Assembly: GCF_022340605.1 (NCBI RefSeq)
Contig: NZ_JAJDNQ010000071.1
Coordinates: 1 to 38,610 of the forward strand
DNA length: 38,610 bases
Origin: Thiohalocapsa sp.
GTDB taxonomy: Bacteria > Pseudomonadota > Gammaproteobacteria > Chromatiales > Chromatiaceae
Direction of reading: 5' to 3'
In this document: positions 1 through 7,341 of the stretch, in pieces
How positions within the stretch are numbered: the first letter of the stretch is position 1
Layout: each line of letters starts with the position of its first letter
Translations under genes and position numbers: made by a program
The notes under the pieces: generated by a model
What the model saw: only the letters and a program-made list of their open reading frames with translations
Databases searched by the model: none
What the model was told of the DNA's origin: nothing

Positions 1-28
1 TCAGTGCCCAGGCGTCCGAGACTATGCG

Positions 29-172
29 AGTATTCGGTGTAGGTCGGGTTAGCGATAGAGTAACCCAACAATCAACGACTTACTCGCACCGTTACTGGTG
101 CCTATCGTCGGGTTACGCTGCGCTAACCCGACCTACAATCCGCTTGTTTTCGGCGTTGCGAGCAATACTTTC
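29..172. repeat. Nested palindromic repeat, copy 1 (full form)
   Basis: The inner part is bounded by a perfect 16-bp inverted repeat, GTAGGTCGGGTTAGCG at 39-54 and CGCTAACCCGACCTAC at 121-136. Outside it lies a second, shorter inverted pair, AGTATT at 29-34 and AATACT at 164-169. The inner element recurs at 31976-32072. The outer part recurs at 38551-38610, where the inner element is absent. The arrangement looks like a small non-autonomous palindromic element (MITE or REP class). No coding capacity is seen. Confidence 0.8.
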
Positions 173-473
173 ACGGTCTAGTCCGATCGGGGGCTCGCCG
201 TCAGCGGCGGCCGTCGCGCCACGCGCAAGCGTGCTCCCGCCCGAGCACATGGCACCCTTACGCTTGCAACGCGCGCTCAACGCGGCACTTCACGGGGCCG
301 GGCGGAGCGGTGCGCCGCCCCCGTCGCCGCACTGCAACATCACCCACCAGTGCCGGCACGCACCGCGCGGCAAGTCACTTCGGGGTTTCCCATGCCTTGC
401 TCCCCCATGCCCGTGCGTGTGTAATCCCCCCAACGACACTTCCCGCCGCTGCCGCCCCCGCGAGCGCCGAGCC
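173..473. other. Intergenic stretch upstream of the ATP-grasp gene
   Basis: About 300 bp between the palindromic repeat and the first gene. The open frame of the downstream gene runs back through this stretch and through the repeat, but the residues show no family similarity, so I treat it as non-coding leader. I see no convincing promoter, terminator or RNA gene. Confidence 0.5.
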
Positions 474-3077
474 ATGCATGCCACCAGCAACATTGCCCAG
501 CTGGACGACGCCCGTCTGGAGGACGCCTATGCGCCGGCGCCCGGCTGCTGGGACGAGATGCGCGCCGCCGACGGTGCGCTGCGCCCGCACTGGCAATACC
601 TCATCGACAGCCTGCGCCAGCTCGGCCGCGGCGGCATCGAGACGCGCTGGCGCGAGGCGCACCGGCTGGTGCGCGACAACGGCGTCACCTACAACCTGCA
701 CGGCGACCCGCGCGGCATGTCCCGCCCCTGGGAGCTGGACGCCCTGCCGCTGTTGCTGCGCGGCGAGGAATGGGCGGAACTGGAGCGCGGCCTGATCCAG
801 CGCGCGGAGCTGCTGAACAGCGTGCTGCTGGACCTCTATGGCCCGCGCAAGCTGATCACCCAGGGCGTGCTGCCGCCGGAGCTCGTCGACGGCTACTCCG
901 GCTATTTGTTGCCCTGCCACGGGATCGAGGTGGCTGGCAATCGGCCCCTTGTGTTCTACGGCACCGACCTGACCCGCGACGCCGACGGCCACTGGCGCGT
1001 CATCGGCGACCGCGCGCAGACCCCCTCCGGCAGCGGCTACGCGCTGGAGAACCGCATGGTGCTCTCGCGGGTGATGCCGAGCCTGTTCCGCGACAGCCAC
1101 GTCCACCGCCTCGCCGGCTTCTTCCGCAGCCTGCGCCGGGCCATGATCCGGCTCGCGCCCAACGACTCGGGCCAGGTACGGGTCGCGCTGATGACGCCCG
1201 GGCCCAGCAACGCCGCCTACTTCGAGCACGCCTATCTCGCCAATTACCTGGGCTACACCCTGGTGCAGGGGGCGGACCTGTCGGTGCGCGACGGCGCGCT
1301 GTGGCTGCGCACCTTGGGCCGGCTGGAGCGCATCGACGCGGTGCTGCGCCGGGTGGACGATTGCTACTGCGATCCGCTGGAGCTGCGCGAGGAGAGCCTG
1401 CTGGGCGTGCCCGGCATGGTGCAGGCGGTGCGCGCCGGCAACCTGACCGTGGCCAACGCGCTCGGCAGCGGCGTGCTCGAGCACCCGGGGCTGATGGCCT
1501 TCCTGCCGGCGCTGTGCGAGCACCTGCTCGGCGAGGAGCTGCTGCTGCCGCAACTGCACACCTGGTGGTGCGGCCGGCCGGCGGACCGCGCCTTCGTCAC
1601 CGCCAACCTGGAGACGCTGGTCATCAAGCCCGCGGGCAACCGCGCCAACGGCAAGCGCGAGCCGCGGGTGCTGTTCGGCCGTGAGCTCGATGCCGACACC
1701 CGCGCCCGGCTGCTCGCGGCCATCGCCGCCGAGCCCTATCGATTCGTCGCGCAGGAAGAGGTCAAGCCGTCCACGGCGCCCGTGTACATGGACGGGCGCA
1801 TCGAGCCGCGCCCCTTCGTGCTGCGCAGCTTCTCGGTGGCAGAAGAAGACGGCTACGCGGTGCTGCCGGGGGGGCTCGGCCGCGTCGCCCTGGCGCAGGA
1901 CACGCCCATGGTGTCGAGCCAGCTCGGTGGCATCGGCAAGGACACCTGGGTGCTCGCCACCGAGCCCGAGCGCGAGGAGACCCTGCTCGGCCTGCACGAG
2001 GCGACGAGCCCGGCCGTGGTGCGCGAGAGCGACGTCTCCTCCCGCGTCGCGGACAACCTGTTCTGGATCGGCCGCTACGCCGAGCGGGCGGAAGGGCTGG
2101 TGCGCCTGATGCGCGTCACCGCCATCAACTTCACCGCCCGCAGCAGCTTCGCCGCCGAGGACGAGGGCATCGGCTGCCTGGGCTCCCTGCTGGAGGCGCT
2201 CAACGAGCAGTGTCAGGGCAACGTGCCGCTGCCCACCGGCGATGCGCCGGCGGCGCTGGCGGCACCGACGCCGGAGCTGTTGTCGCTCATCACGGACATA
2301 GACCGCGTCGGCGCCCTGCCGCAGACCCTGCAGGCGCTGGACCAGGCGGCCTGGTCGGTGCGCGAGCGGCTGTCGAGCGACACCTGGCGCGTGGTCAACG
2401 ACATCGAGGGCCACCTGCGCCGGCTCACCGGCCAGCCGCCGCGCACCCTGAACGCGGCGCTGTACGTGCTGGACCCGCTGGTGACCTCGCTGGTGGCCTT
2501 CTCGGCGCTGACGCAAGAGAACATGACCCACAACGAGGGCTGGCACTTCCTGGAGGCCGGCCGGCGGCTGGAGCGCGGCATGAACCTGGCCACGCTGTTG
2601 CGCTCCACCCTGGTGAGCGTCATCCCCGCGCCCGAGGAGAGCCTGGTGGTGGAGGCCATCCTCGGCGTCACCGACAGCCTCATCACCTACCGCCGCCGCT
2701 ATCAGGCCGGCACCCGCGTCGGCGCCCTGCTGGACCTGGTGGTGCAGGACGAGGCCAACCCGCGCTCGCTGGGCTACCAGATCGTGCAGCTCGCCGCACT
2801 GGTGGAGGACATGCCGAAAGACCCCATGGGTCCGACCCGCACCGCCGCGCAGAAGGGCGTGCTGCGGCTCCTGACGGACCTCAGGCTCGCGGAGCTGGAC
2901 AAGCTCGCGCAGCCGGATGCGGAGGGCGCAAAGCGCGCCGCGCTGGCGCAGTTCCTGACCGACCGGGAGGCAGGCATGGCAGCGCTCTCGGATGCACTGA
3001 CGGCGCAGTATTTCCGCCACGAGGAGCATCCGCACCACATGATCGAGCATAGGCTGAGCGGACCGATTGAACGCTGA
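474..3077 (+). CDS. Circularly permuted ATP-grasp / alpha-E fusion protein
   Basis: An 867-residue protein joining two families that are often separate neighbouring genes. The N-terminal half (about residues 60-510) looks like a circularly permuted ATP-grasp domain of the DUF404/DUF407 type. The C-terminal part, from about residue 521 (SSRVADNLFWIGRYAERAEG), is an all-helical alpha-E (DUF403) domain. Such proteins are predicted to ligate or modify peptides using ATP; the substrate is unknown. I chose the ATG at 474 because homology-like sequence begins just after it and the upstream frame crosses a repeat; the ribosome site is weak. The stop lies 7 bp before the ATG of a transglutaminase-like gene, so the two very likely form an operon. 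The fusion makes alpha-E and ATP-grasp equimolar. Family assignment is confident; biochemical role is inference. Confidence 0.9.
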   Translation: MHATSNIAQLDDARLEDAYAPAPGCWDEMRAADGALRPHWQYLIDSLRQLGRGGIETRWREAHRLVRDNGVTYNLHGDPRGMSRPWELDALPLLLRGEEWAELERGLIQRAELLNSVLLDLYGPRKLITQGVLPPELVDGYSGYLLPCHGIEVAGNRPLVFYGTDLTRDADGHWRVIGDRAQTPSGSGYALENRMVLSRVMPSLFRDSHVHRLAGFFRSLRRAMIRLAPNDSGQVRVALMTPGPSNAAYFEHAYLANYLGYTLVQGADLSVRDGALWLRTLGRLERIDAVLRRVDDCYCDPLELREESLLGVPGMVQAVRAGNLTVANALGSGVLEHPGLMAFLPALCEHLLGEELLLPQLHTWWCGRPADRAFVTANLETLVIKPAGNRANGKREPRVLFGRELDADTRARLLAAIAAEPYRFVAQEEVKPSTAPVYMDGRIEPRPFVLRSFSVAEEDGYAVLPGGLGRVALAQDTPMVSSQLGGIGKDTWVLATEPEREETLLGLHEATSPAVVRESDVSSRVADNLFWIGRYAERAEGLVRLMRVTAINFTARSSFAAEDEGIGCLGSLLEALNEQCQGNVPLPTGDAPAALAAPTPELLSLITDIDRVGALPQTLQALDQAAWSVRERLSSDTWRVVNDIEGHLRRLTGQPPRTLNAALYVLDPLVTSLVAFSALTQENMTHNEGWHFLEAGRRLERGMNLATLLRSTLVSVIPAPEESLVVEAILGVTDSLITYRRRYQAGTRVGALLDLVVQDEANPRSLGYQIVQLAALVEDMPKDPMGPTRTAAQKGVLRLLTDLRLAELDKLAQPDAEGAKRAALAQFLTDREAGMAALSDALTAQYFRHEEHPHHMIEHRLSGPIER

Positions 3078-3084
3078 ATCGACC

Positions 3085-4011
3085 ATGCGCTTTCGCATCA
3101 GCCACACCACCCACTACGTCTACGGCGCGCCGGTGTCGCTCTGCCACAGCATCGCGCACCTGAAGCCGCGGGGGACGCCGCACCAGGACTGCCTGCGCAG
3201 CCAGGTGCGGGTGTCCCCCTGGCCGTCCGTGTCCCGCGAGCACCGGGATATCTTCGGCAACCGGGTCAACTACTACTCCGTCCAACAGGCGCACGGCGCG
3301 CTGGAGGTCAGCGCGGTGAGCGAGGTGGAGGTCACCGCTCCGCCACCGCCGGACGCCGCCGCGTCGCCGTCCTGGGAGCAGGTGCGCGACCGCCTCCAAG
3401 AAGCCCGCGACGCCGCCAGCCTCACCGCGCGCATGTTCGCGCTGCCCTCCCCCGCCATCCCGGCGCAGGCGGCCGCGCTGGCCTATGCGAAGGGCTCGTT
3501 CCGCCCCGGCCGCCCCGTGCTGGAGGCCGCCCGGGAGCTGATGGCACGCATCTACGCGGACTTCGAGTACGACCCTGACGCCACCGGCGTGGCCACACCG
3601 CTGGCCACGGTGCTGGACGACCGCCGCGGCGTCTGCCAGGACTTCGCGCACGTCGGCATCGCCTGCCTGCGCGCGCTCGGACTCGCCGCCCGCTACGTCA
3701 GCGGCTACCTGGAGACGCTGCCGCCGCCCGGTCAACCCAAGCTGCGCGGCGCCGACGCCTCCCACGCCTGGTACGCCATCTACCTGCCGCCCGGCTTGGG
3801 CACCGGCTCGCCCACCGGCGAGGCCGGCAGCGAAGAGCCCGGTGGCACCTGGATCGACTACGACCCCACCAACGACTGCCTGCTCGGCGAGCAGCACATC
3901 ACCACCGCGGTCGGCCGTGACTACGGCGACGTCACCCCCGTGCGCGGCGTCTTCTACGGCGGCGGCCACCACCAGCTCAGCGTCGCCGTCGACGTCGACC
4001 GCCTGCCCTGA
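3085..4011 (+). CDS. Transglutaminase-like cysteine protease family protein
   Basis: A 308-residue protein with a bacterial transglutaminase-like N-terminal domain (about 1-85) followed by the papain-fold core. The expected triad is visible: Cys184 in RRGVCQDFAH, His228 in ADASHAWY and Asp260 in WIDYDPTND. These proteins act as peptidases or amide-bond transferases. They are regular partners of ATP-grasp/alpha-E proteins, where a ligase and a peptidase are thought to work on the same peptide. I chose the ATG at 3085; a TTG at 3067 inside the preceding gene would add six residues. There is no signal peptide, so the protein should be cytoplasmic. A double-hairpin repeat begins immediately after the stop codon. 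Confidence 0.9.
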   Translation: MRFRISHTTHYVYGAPVSLCHSIAHLKPRGTPHQDCLRSQVRVSPWPSVSREHRDIFGNRVNYYSVQQAHGALEVSAVSEVEVTAPPPPDAAASPSWEQVRDRLQEARDAASLTARMFALPSPAIPAQAAALAYAKGSFRPGRPVLEAARELMARIYADFEYDPDATGVATPLATVLDDRRGVCQDFAHVGIACLRALGLAARYVSGYLETLPPPGQPKLRGADASHAWYAIYLPPGLGTGSPTGEAGSEEPGGTWIDYDPTNDCLLGEQHITTAVGRDYGDVTPVRGVFYGGGHHQLSVAVDVDRLP

Positions 4012-4080
4012 GCCCCCGGGGCCGCCGAGTTGTACTCGGCCCGCCGCCGGCGCGGCTCGATGCCGCGCCGGCGGCGTCGC
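4012..4080. repeat. Double-hairpin intergenic repeat, copy A
   Basis: Starts directly after the transglutaminase stop. The first hairpin has a 7-bp stem (GCCGAGT at 4024-4030, ACTCGGC at 4034-4040) with loop TGT. The second has a perfect 15-bp stem (4042-4056 with 4062-4076) and loop TCGAT. A related copy follows the vapC stop at 5028-5096. The stem sequences differ between copies but still pair. It could serve as a transcript-end structure, although no T-run follows; a REP-type dispersed element is the alternative. Confidence 0.75.
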
Positions 4081-4386
4081 AACACGCCAGCTCCATTGCT
4101 GCACCCGATCCACACGACGGCGCCCCGCAGACTCGCTCAACGCGCAGGGAAAACCCCTTGGGAGCCGGCGACTTCCTGGCCTTCCCGGCCAAGATCGCCA
4201 CGGAGCTCGAACACGCACACAAATCGGGCGACATCCGAGGTGCTTCATGTTCGCTGTCGCCGGGCACTTGAACGTTGCTTAGCCCCGCCCTCCCACGGGA
4301 AGGGCCGACAAATCAGAGCGTCCCTTGATAGCCAAGATCGTTCGCTCTAGTCTTGAGTTAGTCTCGGGTTAGCTAAGCGCGGATCA
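4081..4386. other. Intergenic stretch before the toxin-antitoxin pair
   Basis: About 300 bp. No supported gene. The short open frames here have no recognisable residues. The final 60 bp are less GC-rich than the surroundings and probably hold the promoter of the antitoxin-toxin pair, but I cannot point to a clear -35/-10 pair. Confidence 0.4.
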
Positions 4387-4638
4387 ATGATGCAAACACA
4401 GTTCAACATCCACGAGGCGAAGACACACCTCTCGCAGATCATCGAGCAGGTGGAGGCAGGCGGTGAGGCGGTGATCGCCAGGGCCGGCAAGCCAGTGGTC
4501 CGGCTCGTGTTGATCGAGGACAAGCCCCAGCCCCGCAAGCTCGGCCGGTTGTCCGGCCAGTTCCGCATTCCCGGCAGCGACAGTCCGCCGATCCCCGAAA
4601 CGCCCGAGCCCTTTCTGGACGCTATCGAGGGCCGTTGA
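4387..4638 (+). CDS. Phd/YefM-type antitoxin
   Basis: An 83-residue protein. The N-terminal part (MQTQFNIHEAKTHLSQIIEQ, then VEAGGEAVIARAGKPVVRL) is the classic DNA-binding fold of prevent-host-death antitoxins. The proline-rich tail (residues about 55-83) would wrap and inhibit the toxin. ATG occurs at 4387 and again at 4390; either could be used. The stop codon overlaps the start of the PIN-domain toxin (TGATG), as is typical of translationally coupled type II modules. Antitoxins of this family usually repress their own promoter, so an operator is expected in the preceding 60 bp. The module lies between two copies of a double-hairpin repeat. Confidence 0.9.
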   Translation: MMQTQFNIHEAKTHLSQIIEQVEAGGEAVIARAGKPVVRLVLIEDKPQPRKLGRLSGQFRIPGSDSPPIPETPEPFLDAIEGR

Positions 4639-5027
4639 TGCGTGTCCTACTGGATACCCATTTGCTGTTGTGGGCGTTACTCGCTCCCGCCCGACTGAGG
4701 GTCAGCGCCGCGGACCTGCTCGAATCCCCGGAAGCGCGGGTCTTTTTCAGCGCCGTCAATGTCTGGGAAATCGCGATCAAGCGGGCGCTGAACCGGCCCG
4801 ACTTCGATGTGGAGCCGGACGTCATTCGCCGTGGCGCCCTCGAGACCGGCTTTGAGGAATTGCCCGTGACCGGCATCCATGCGGCGGCGGTCCGCCAGCT
4901 CCCGAGCCACCACCGCGACCCCTTCGATCGCTTGTTGGTCGCCCAAGCACAGACAGAGCCGCTGCTGCTGATGACCGACGATCCGATGGTGATGCAGTAT
5001 CCCGTTGGCATCTGGCGCGATCGGTAG
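4638..5027 (+). CDS. VapC-like PIN-domain toxin
   Basis: A 129-residue PIN-domain ribonuclease. The acidic residues that bind the catalytic metal are visible: Asp6 in RVLLDTH, Glu44 in VWEIAIK, Asp94 and Asp97 in HHRDPFDRLL and Asp114/115 in LLMTDDP. VapC-family toxins cleave RNA, often tRNA or rRNA, and are neutralised by the preceding antitoxin. I chose the ATG at 4638, which overlaps the antitoxin stop; a TTG one codon earlier is less likely. Length and motif order are normal and nothing suggests inactivation. The RNA target cannot be read from sequence. Confidence 0.92.
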   Translation: MRVLLDTHLLLWALLAPARLRVSAADLLESPEARVFFSAVNVWEIAIKRALNRPDFDVEPDVIRRGALETGFEELPVTGIHAAAVRQLPSHHRDPFDRLLVAQAQTEPLLLMTDDPMVMQYPVGIWRDR

Positions 5028-5096
5028 GGCTCCCCGAGGGCGCCGCGTTGTACCCGGTCCGCCAGCCGCGCGACTCAATGCCGCGCGGCTGGCTTC
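5028..5096. repeat. Double-hairpin intergenic repeat, copy B
   Basis: Begins directly after the vapC stop and matches copy A at 4012-4080 in order and spacing. The first hairpin is CCGCGT (5043-5048) with ACCCGG (5052-5057) around loop TGT, with one mismatch. The second is a perfect 12-bp stem, GCCAGCCGCGCG (5061-5072) with CGCGCGGCTGGC (5082-5093). Several stem bases differ from copy A on both arms, so pairing is kept while sequence changes. Confidence 0.75.
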
Positions 5097-5229
5097 AAGA
5101 CGTCCCGGCCTCCTTGCGCCGTTTGGTTCAAGCTGCTGCACACAGGCAGGAAACCTGCCACTGCGCACACCTGCCCACCTCACAAGGCGCTAGCATGGTG
5201 CGGGAGACCCATAGCCTCGGACTGCCCCC

Positions 5230-5799
5230 ATGAGCCTCACCTTCATCCTCATCCTCGCCGCCCTACTCATCGCCGCCCTGTACGCGGCGCTCATCTACAA
5301 CAACCTGGTGCGCCTCAAGCACACGCTGGCCAAGGCCTGGTCCAACATCGACGTGGCGCTGAAGCAGCGCCACGACGAGCTGCCCAAGCTGGTGGCCGTC
5401 TGCAAGCGCTACATGCAGCACGAGCAGGAAACGCTGACGCGTGTGGTGGAGGCCCGTGGCGCGGTGCTGGACGCGCAGCACGCCGGCCGCGTGCGCGCGC
5501 TCGGCCGCGCGGAAACCGAGCTGCGCGCGGGCCTGGACCGGCTTTTGGCGCTCGCCGAGAACTACCCGGACCTGAAAGCGGACCGCGCCTTCCAGCAGCT
5601 CTCGCAGCGCATCTCGCAGCTGGAGGACACCATCGCCGACCGCCGCGAGCTGTACAACGACAGCGTCAACCTCAACAACATGCGCCTGGAGCAGTTCCCG
5701 GACGTTTTCATCGCCCGGCTGTTCAACTTCCGGCCGGCGGAGCTCCTGGAGTTCCAGGACGCCCGCAAGGACGTGGACATCGCCAAGCTGTTCGCCTGA
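5230..5799 (+). CDS. lemA: LemA family protein
   Basis: A 189-residue protein with one N-terminal membrane helix (residues about 3-24) followed by a long helical cytoplasmic or periplasmic region. The family signature is clear: YNNLVRLKHTLAKAWSNIDV then LKQRHDELPKLV, and near the C-terminus YNDSVNLNNMRLEQFPDVF. Length is typical for LemA. The molecular role of LemA is poorly known. It is commonly encoded next to membrane E3-like GIDE proteins or TPM-domain proteins, and here a GIDE-domain gene follows 88 bp downstream on the same strand, so an operon is likely. The start at 5230 gives a clean membrane segment at the N-terminus. Confidence 0.95.
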   Translation: MSLTFILILAALLIAALYAALIYNNLVRLKHTLAKAWSNIDVALKQRHDELPKLVAVCKRYMQHEQETLTRVVEARGAVLDAQHAGRVRALGRAETELRAGLDRLLALAENYPDLKADRAFQQLSQRISQLEDTIADRRELYNDSVNLNNMRLEQFPDVFIARLFNFRPAELLEFQDARKDVDIAKLFA

Positions 5800-5887
5800 G
5801 GGGACAGGACCTGCCGGGCAACGCCCTGCCCGCCCAGCCTGCCCGCTCGGCCAGTCGCCACGCAAGCAGCCACGTCCACCCGCCGCA

Positions 5888-6814
5888 ATGCCGGCACAGG
5901 ACTTCCTCGCGCAGTTAGCCACCGCCGATCCGGCGGGCTTCTGGATCGGCGTGGCCATCGCCGCCGGCGTCGGCGTCTGGCTGGTGCGCCGCGGCCTCGA
6001 GCACTTCTGGCGGCTGCGGCTCATCGTCGACACCCCCACCGCGCGCATCCGCTCGGCGCCGCAGGGCTACGTGGAGCTGCAAGGGCGCGCGGCACCGCTG
6101 CGCGGTCTGCTCGCGGCGCGGCTCACCGGCACGCCCTGCGTCTGGTTCCGCTGGCGCATCCAGGAGTACCGCAGCAGCGGCAAGAGCGGCAGTTGGGTGA
6201 CCATCGAGCACGGCGACGCCGAGCGCGCCTTCCTGCTGGACGACGGCAGCGGTGAGGCCGAGATCCACCCGGACGGCGCGCACCTGCATTTCCGCGCCCG
6301 CCAGCAGTGGTACGGCCCACATCCGGGCCGGGTCGCCACACAGCGGAACGCCATCGGTGCCTTTTTCGAGCGCCAGCGCCGCTATCGCATGACCGAGGAG
6401 CGCATCGCCGAGCACGAGTCCGTCTACGTGCTGGGCCACTTCGAAACCCCGCGCCGCGGCGTGCGCGAGCGCGCGGCCCTGACCCGCACCCTGCTCGCCC
6501 GCTGGAAACGCGACCCCGAGCGCATGCAGTGCTTCGACCGCGATGGCGATGGCGAGGTGAGCCTCCAGGAATGGGAGCACGCCCGCCGCAAGGCCGCGCG
6601 GCTCGCCGAACAGGCCGAGGCCAAGCTCGGCGCCGAGGCGCCGCGGCCGCGCGTGCTGGCCACCGGCGACCCGGGCCAGCCCTTCGTCATTTCCACCGAG
6701 GACGAGCCGACGCTGCTCCTGAAACTGCGCCTGTCCGCCTTCGGCGGCAGCCTCGCCGGTGCCCTGCTCTGCGCAGGCGCCGCAGCGGCGGTGGTTGCGC
6801 GAATCACGGCCTGA
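5888..6814 (+). CDS. GIDE-domain membrane protein with an EF-hand loop
   Basis: A 308-residue protein with an N-terminal membrane helix (about 17-35), a central GIDE-like domain (about 60-185, containing GTPCVWFRWRIQEYR and the VYVLGHFE strand) and a C-terminal membrane helix (about 285-305). The GIDE domain is shared with eukaryotic mitochondrial MULAN-type E3 proteins, but no RING finger is present here. Between the GIDE domain and the last helix lies a canonical EF-hand loop, DRDGDGEVSLQE, with Asp217, Asp219, Asp221, Ser225 and Glu228 in the calcium-binding positions. It follows lemA and probably works with it at the membrane. Calcium binding is inferred from the motif. Function is otherwise unknown. 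Confidence 0.85.
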   Translation: MPAQDFLAQLATADPAGFWIGVAIAAGVGVWLVRRGLEHFWRLRLIVDTPTARIRSAPQGYVELQGRAAPLRGLLAARLTGTPCVWFRWRIQEYRSSGKSGSWVTIEHGDAERAFLLDDGSGEAEIHPDGAHLHFRARQQWYGPHPGRVATQRNAIGAFFERQRRYRMTEERIAEHESVYVLGHFETPRRGVRERAALTRTLLARWKRDPERMQCFDRDGDGEVSLQEWEHARRKAARLAEQAEAKLGAEAPRPRVLATGDPGQPFVISTEDEPTLLLKLRLSAFGGSLAGALLCAGAAAAVVARITA

Positions 6815-6865
6815 CAGGGTGCCAGGGCCACACCGTCAAGCATCTGCACACGCGACGGCGACGGC

Positions 6866-6994
6866 GCCCGCGGAATTGGCGGCAGCGGTTTTCCACCGGC
6901 GGTGTTGGGGCTGCTGTGGAAAACCTGTTGGGCGATGCGCCAAGTCGCTCTGCTGGCAGGTCATTCCGTCAGGCTGACCAAAAAATGGTCAGGC
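6866..6994. repeat. 129-bp structured repeat, copy 1
   Basis: Nearly identical to 7050-7178 (five differences in 129 bp by eye). Contains a perfect 10-bp inverted repeat, GGTTTTCCAC (6887-6896) with GTGGAAAACC (6916-6925), and a short hairpin CTGACCA-AAAAA-TGGTCAG near the end. It sits between the converging ends of the GIDE gene and the broken signalling gene. Neither a terminator T-run nor a start codon shared by both copies is present. Confidence 0.85.
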
Positions 6995-7049
6995 GGTGGA
7001 GGATGCCTGACTGGTCGCGCCGGGAGCGCATGAGCGCCGAAGATCCTGC

Positions 7050-7178
7050 GCCCGCGGACTTGGCCGCATCGGTTTTCCACCGCCGGTGTTGGGGCTGCTG
7101 TGGAAAACCTGTTGGGCGATGCGCCAAGTCGCTCTGCTGGCAGTTCATTCCGTCAGGCTGACCAAAAAATGGTCAGGC
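7050..7178. repeat. 129-bp structured repeat, copy 2
   Basis: Direct repeat of 6866-6994, in the same orientation, separated by 55 bp of unrelated sequence. All arms of the two perfect hairpins are unchanged between copies. The differences lie mostly in the first third, ahead of or between the stem arms. A peptide frame containing FHRRCWGCCGKPVGRC is open through both copies, with mostly silent or mild differences, but it lacks a common start codon. Confidence 0.85.
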
Positions 7179-7341
7179 CGGCAAGACCACGGCCGACACT
7201 GATGGCCCTTTGCGCGCTGACAGAGCCCAGGGAAGGATGAGAACGTTATCGCAGGTTCTTGAAGCTTTGTGTCAAGAAGCCCGGTTAGCCCGGCACCCGC
7301 GCGGCGCGCCCGCGTGCTGGGGCGGTGTCGAGCGGACGGGC

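Noticed and set aside
375..3110. A 911-codon open frame on the minus strand opposite the ATP-grasp/alpha-E gene
   Set aside because: It is the antisense shadow of a GC-rich gene; it is rich in His, Gln, Ala and Arg, with no domain, while the + strand frame has clear family motifs.
6965..6993. CTGACCA-AAAAA-TGGTCAG hairpin considered as an intrinsic terminator
   Set aside because: The A/T run is in the loop, not after the stem, and the hairpin is part of a repeat.
6887..7115. DnaA-box-like TGTGGAAAA / TTTTCCAC words suggesting a replication origin
   Set aside because: They differ from the DnaA box consensus, occur only as arms of the 129-bp repeat hairpin, and no dnaA, dnaN or AT-rich unwinding region is near.
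6866..7178. Spaced direct repeats considered as a CRISPR array
   Set aside because: Only two long copies with one spacer, and no cas genes.
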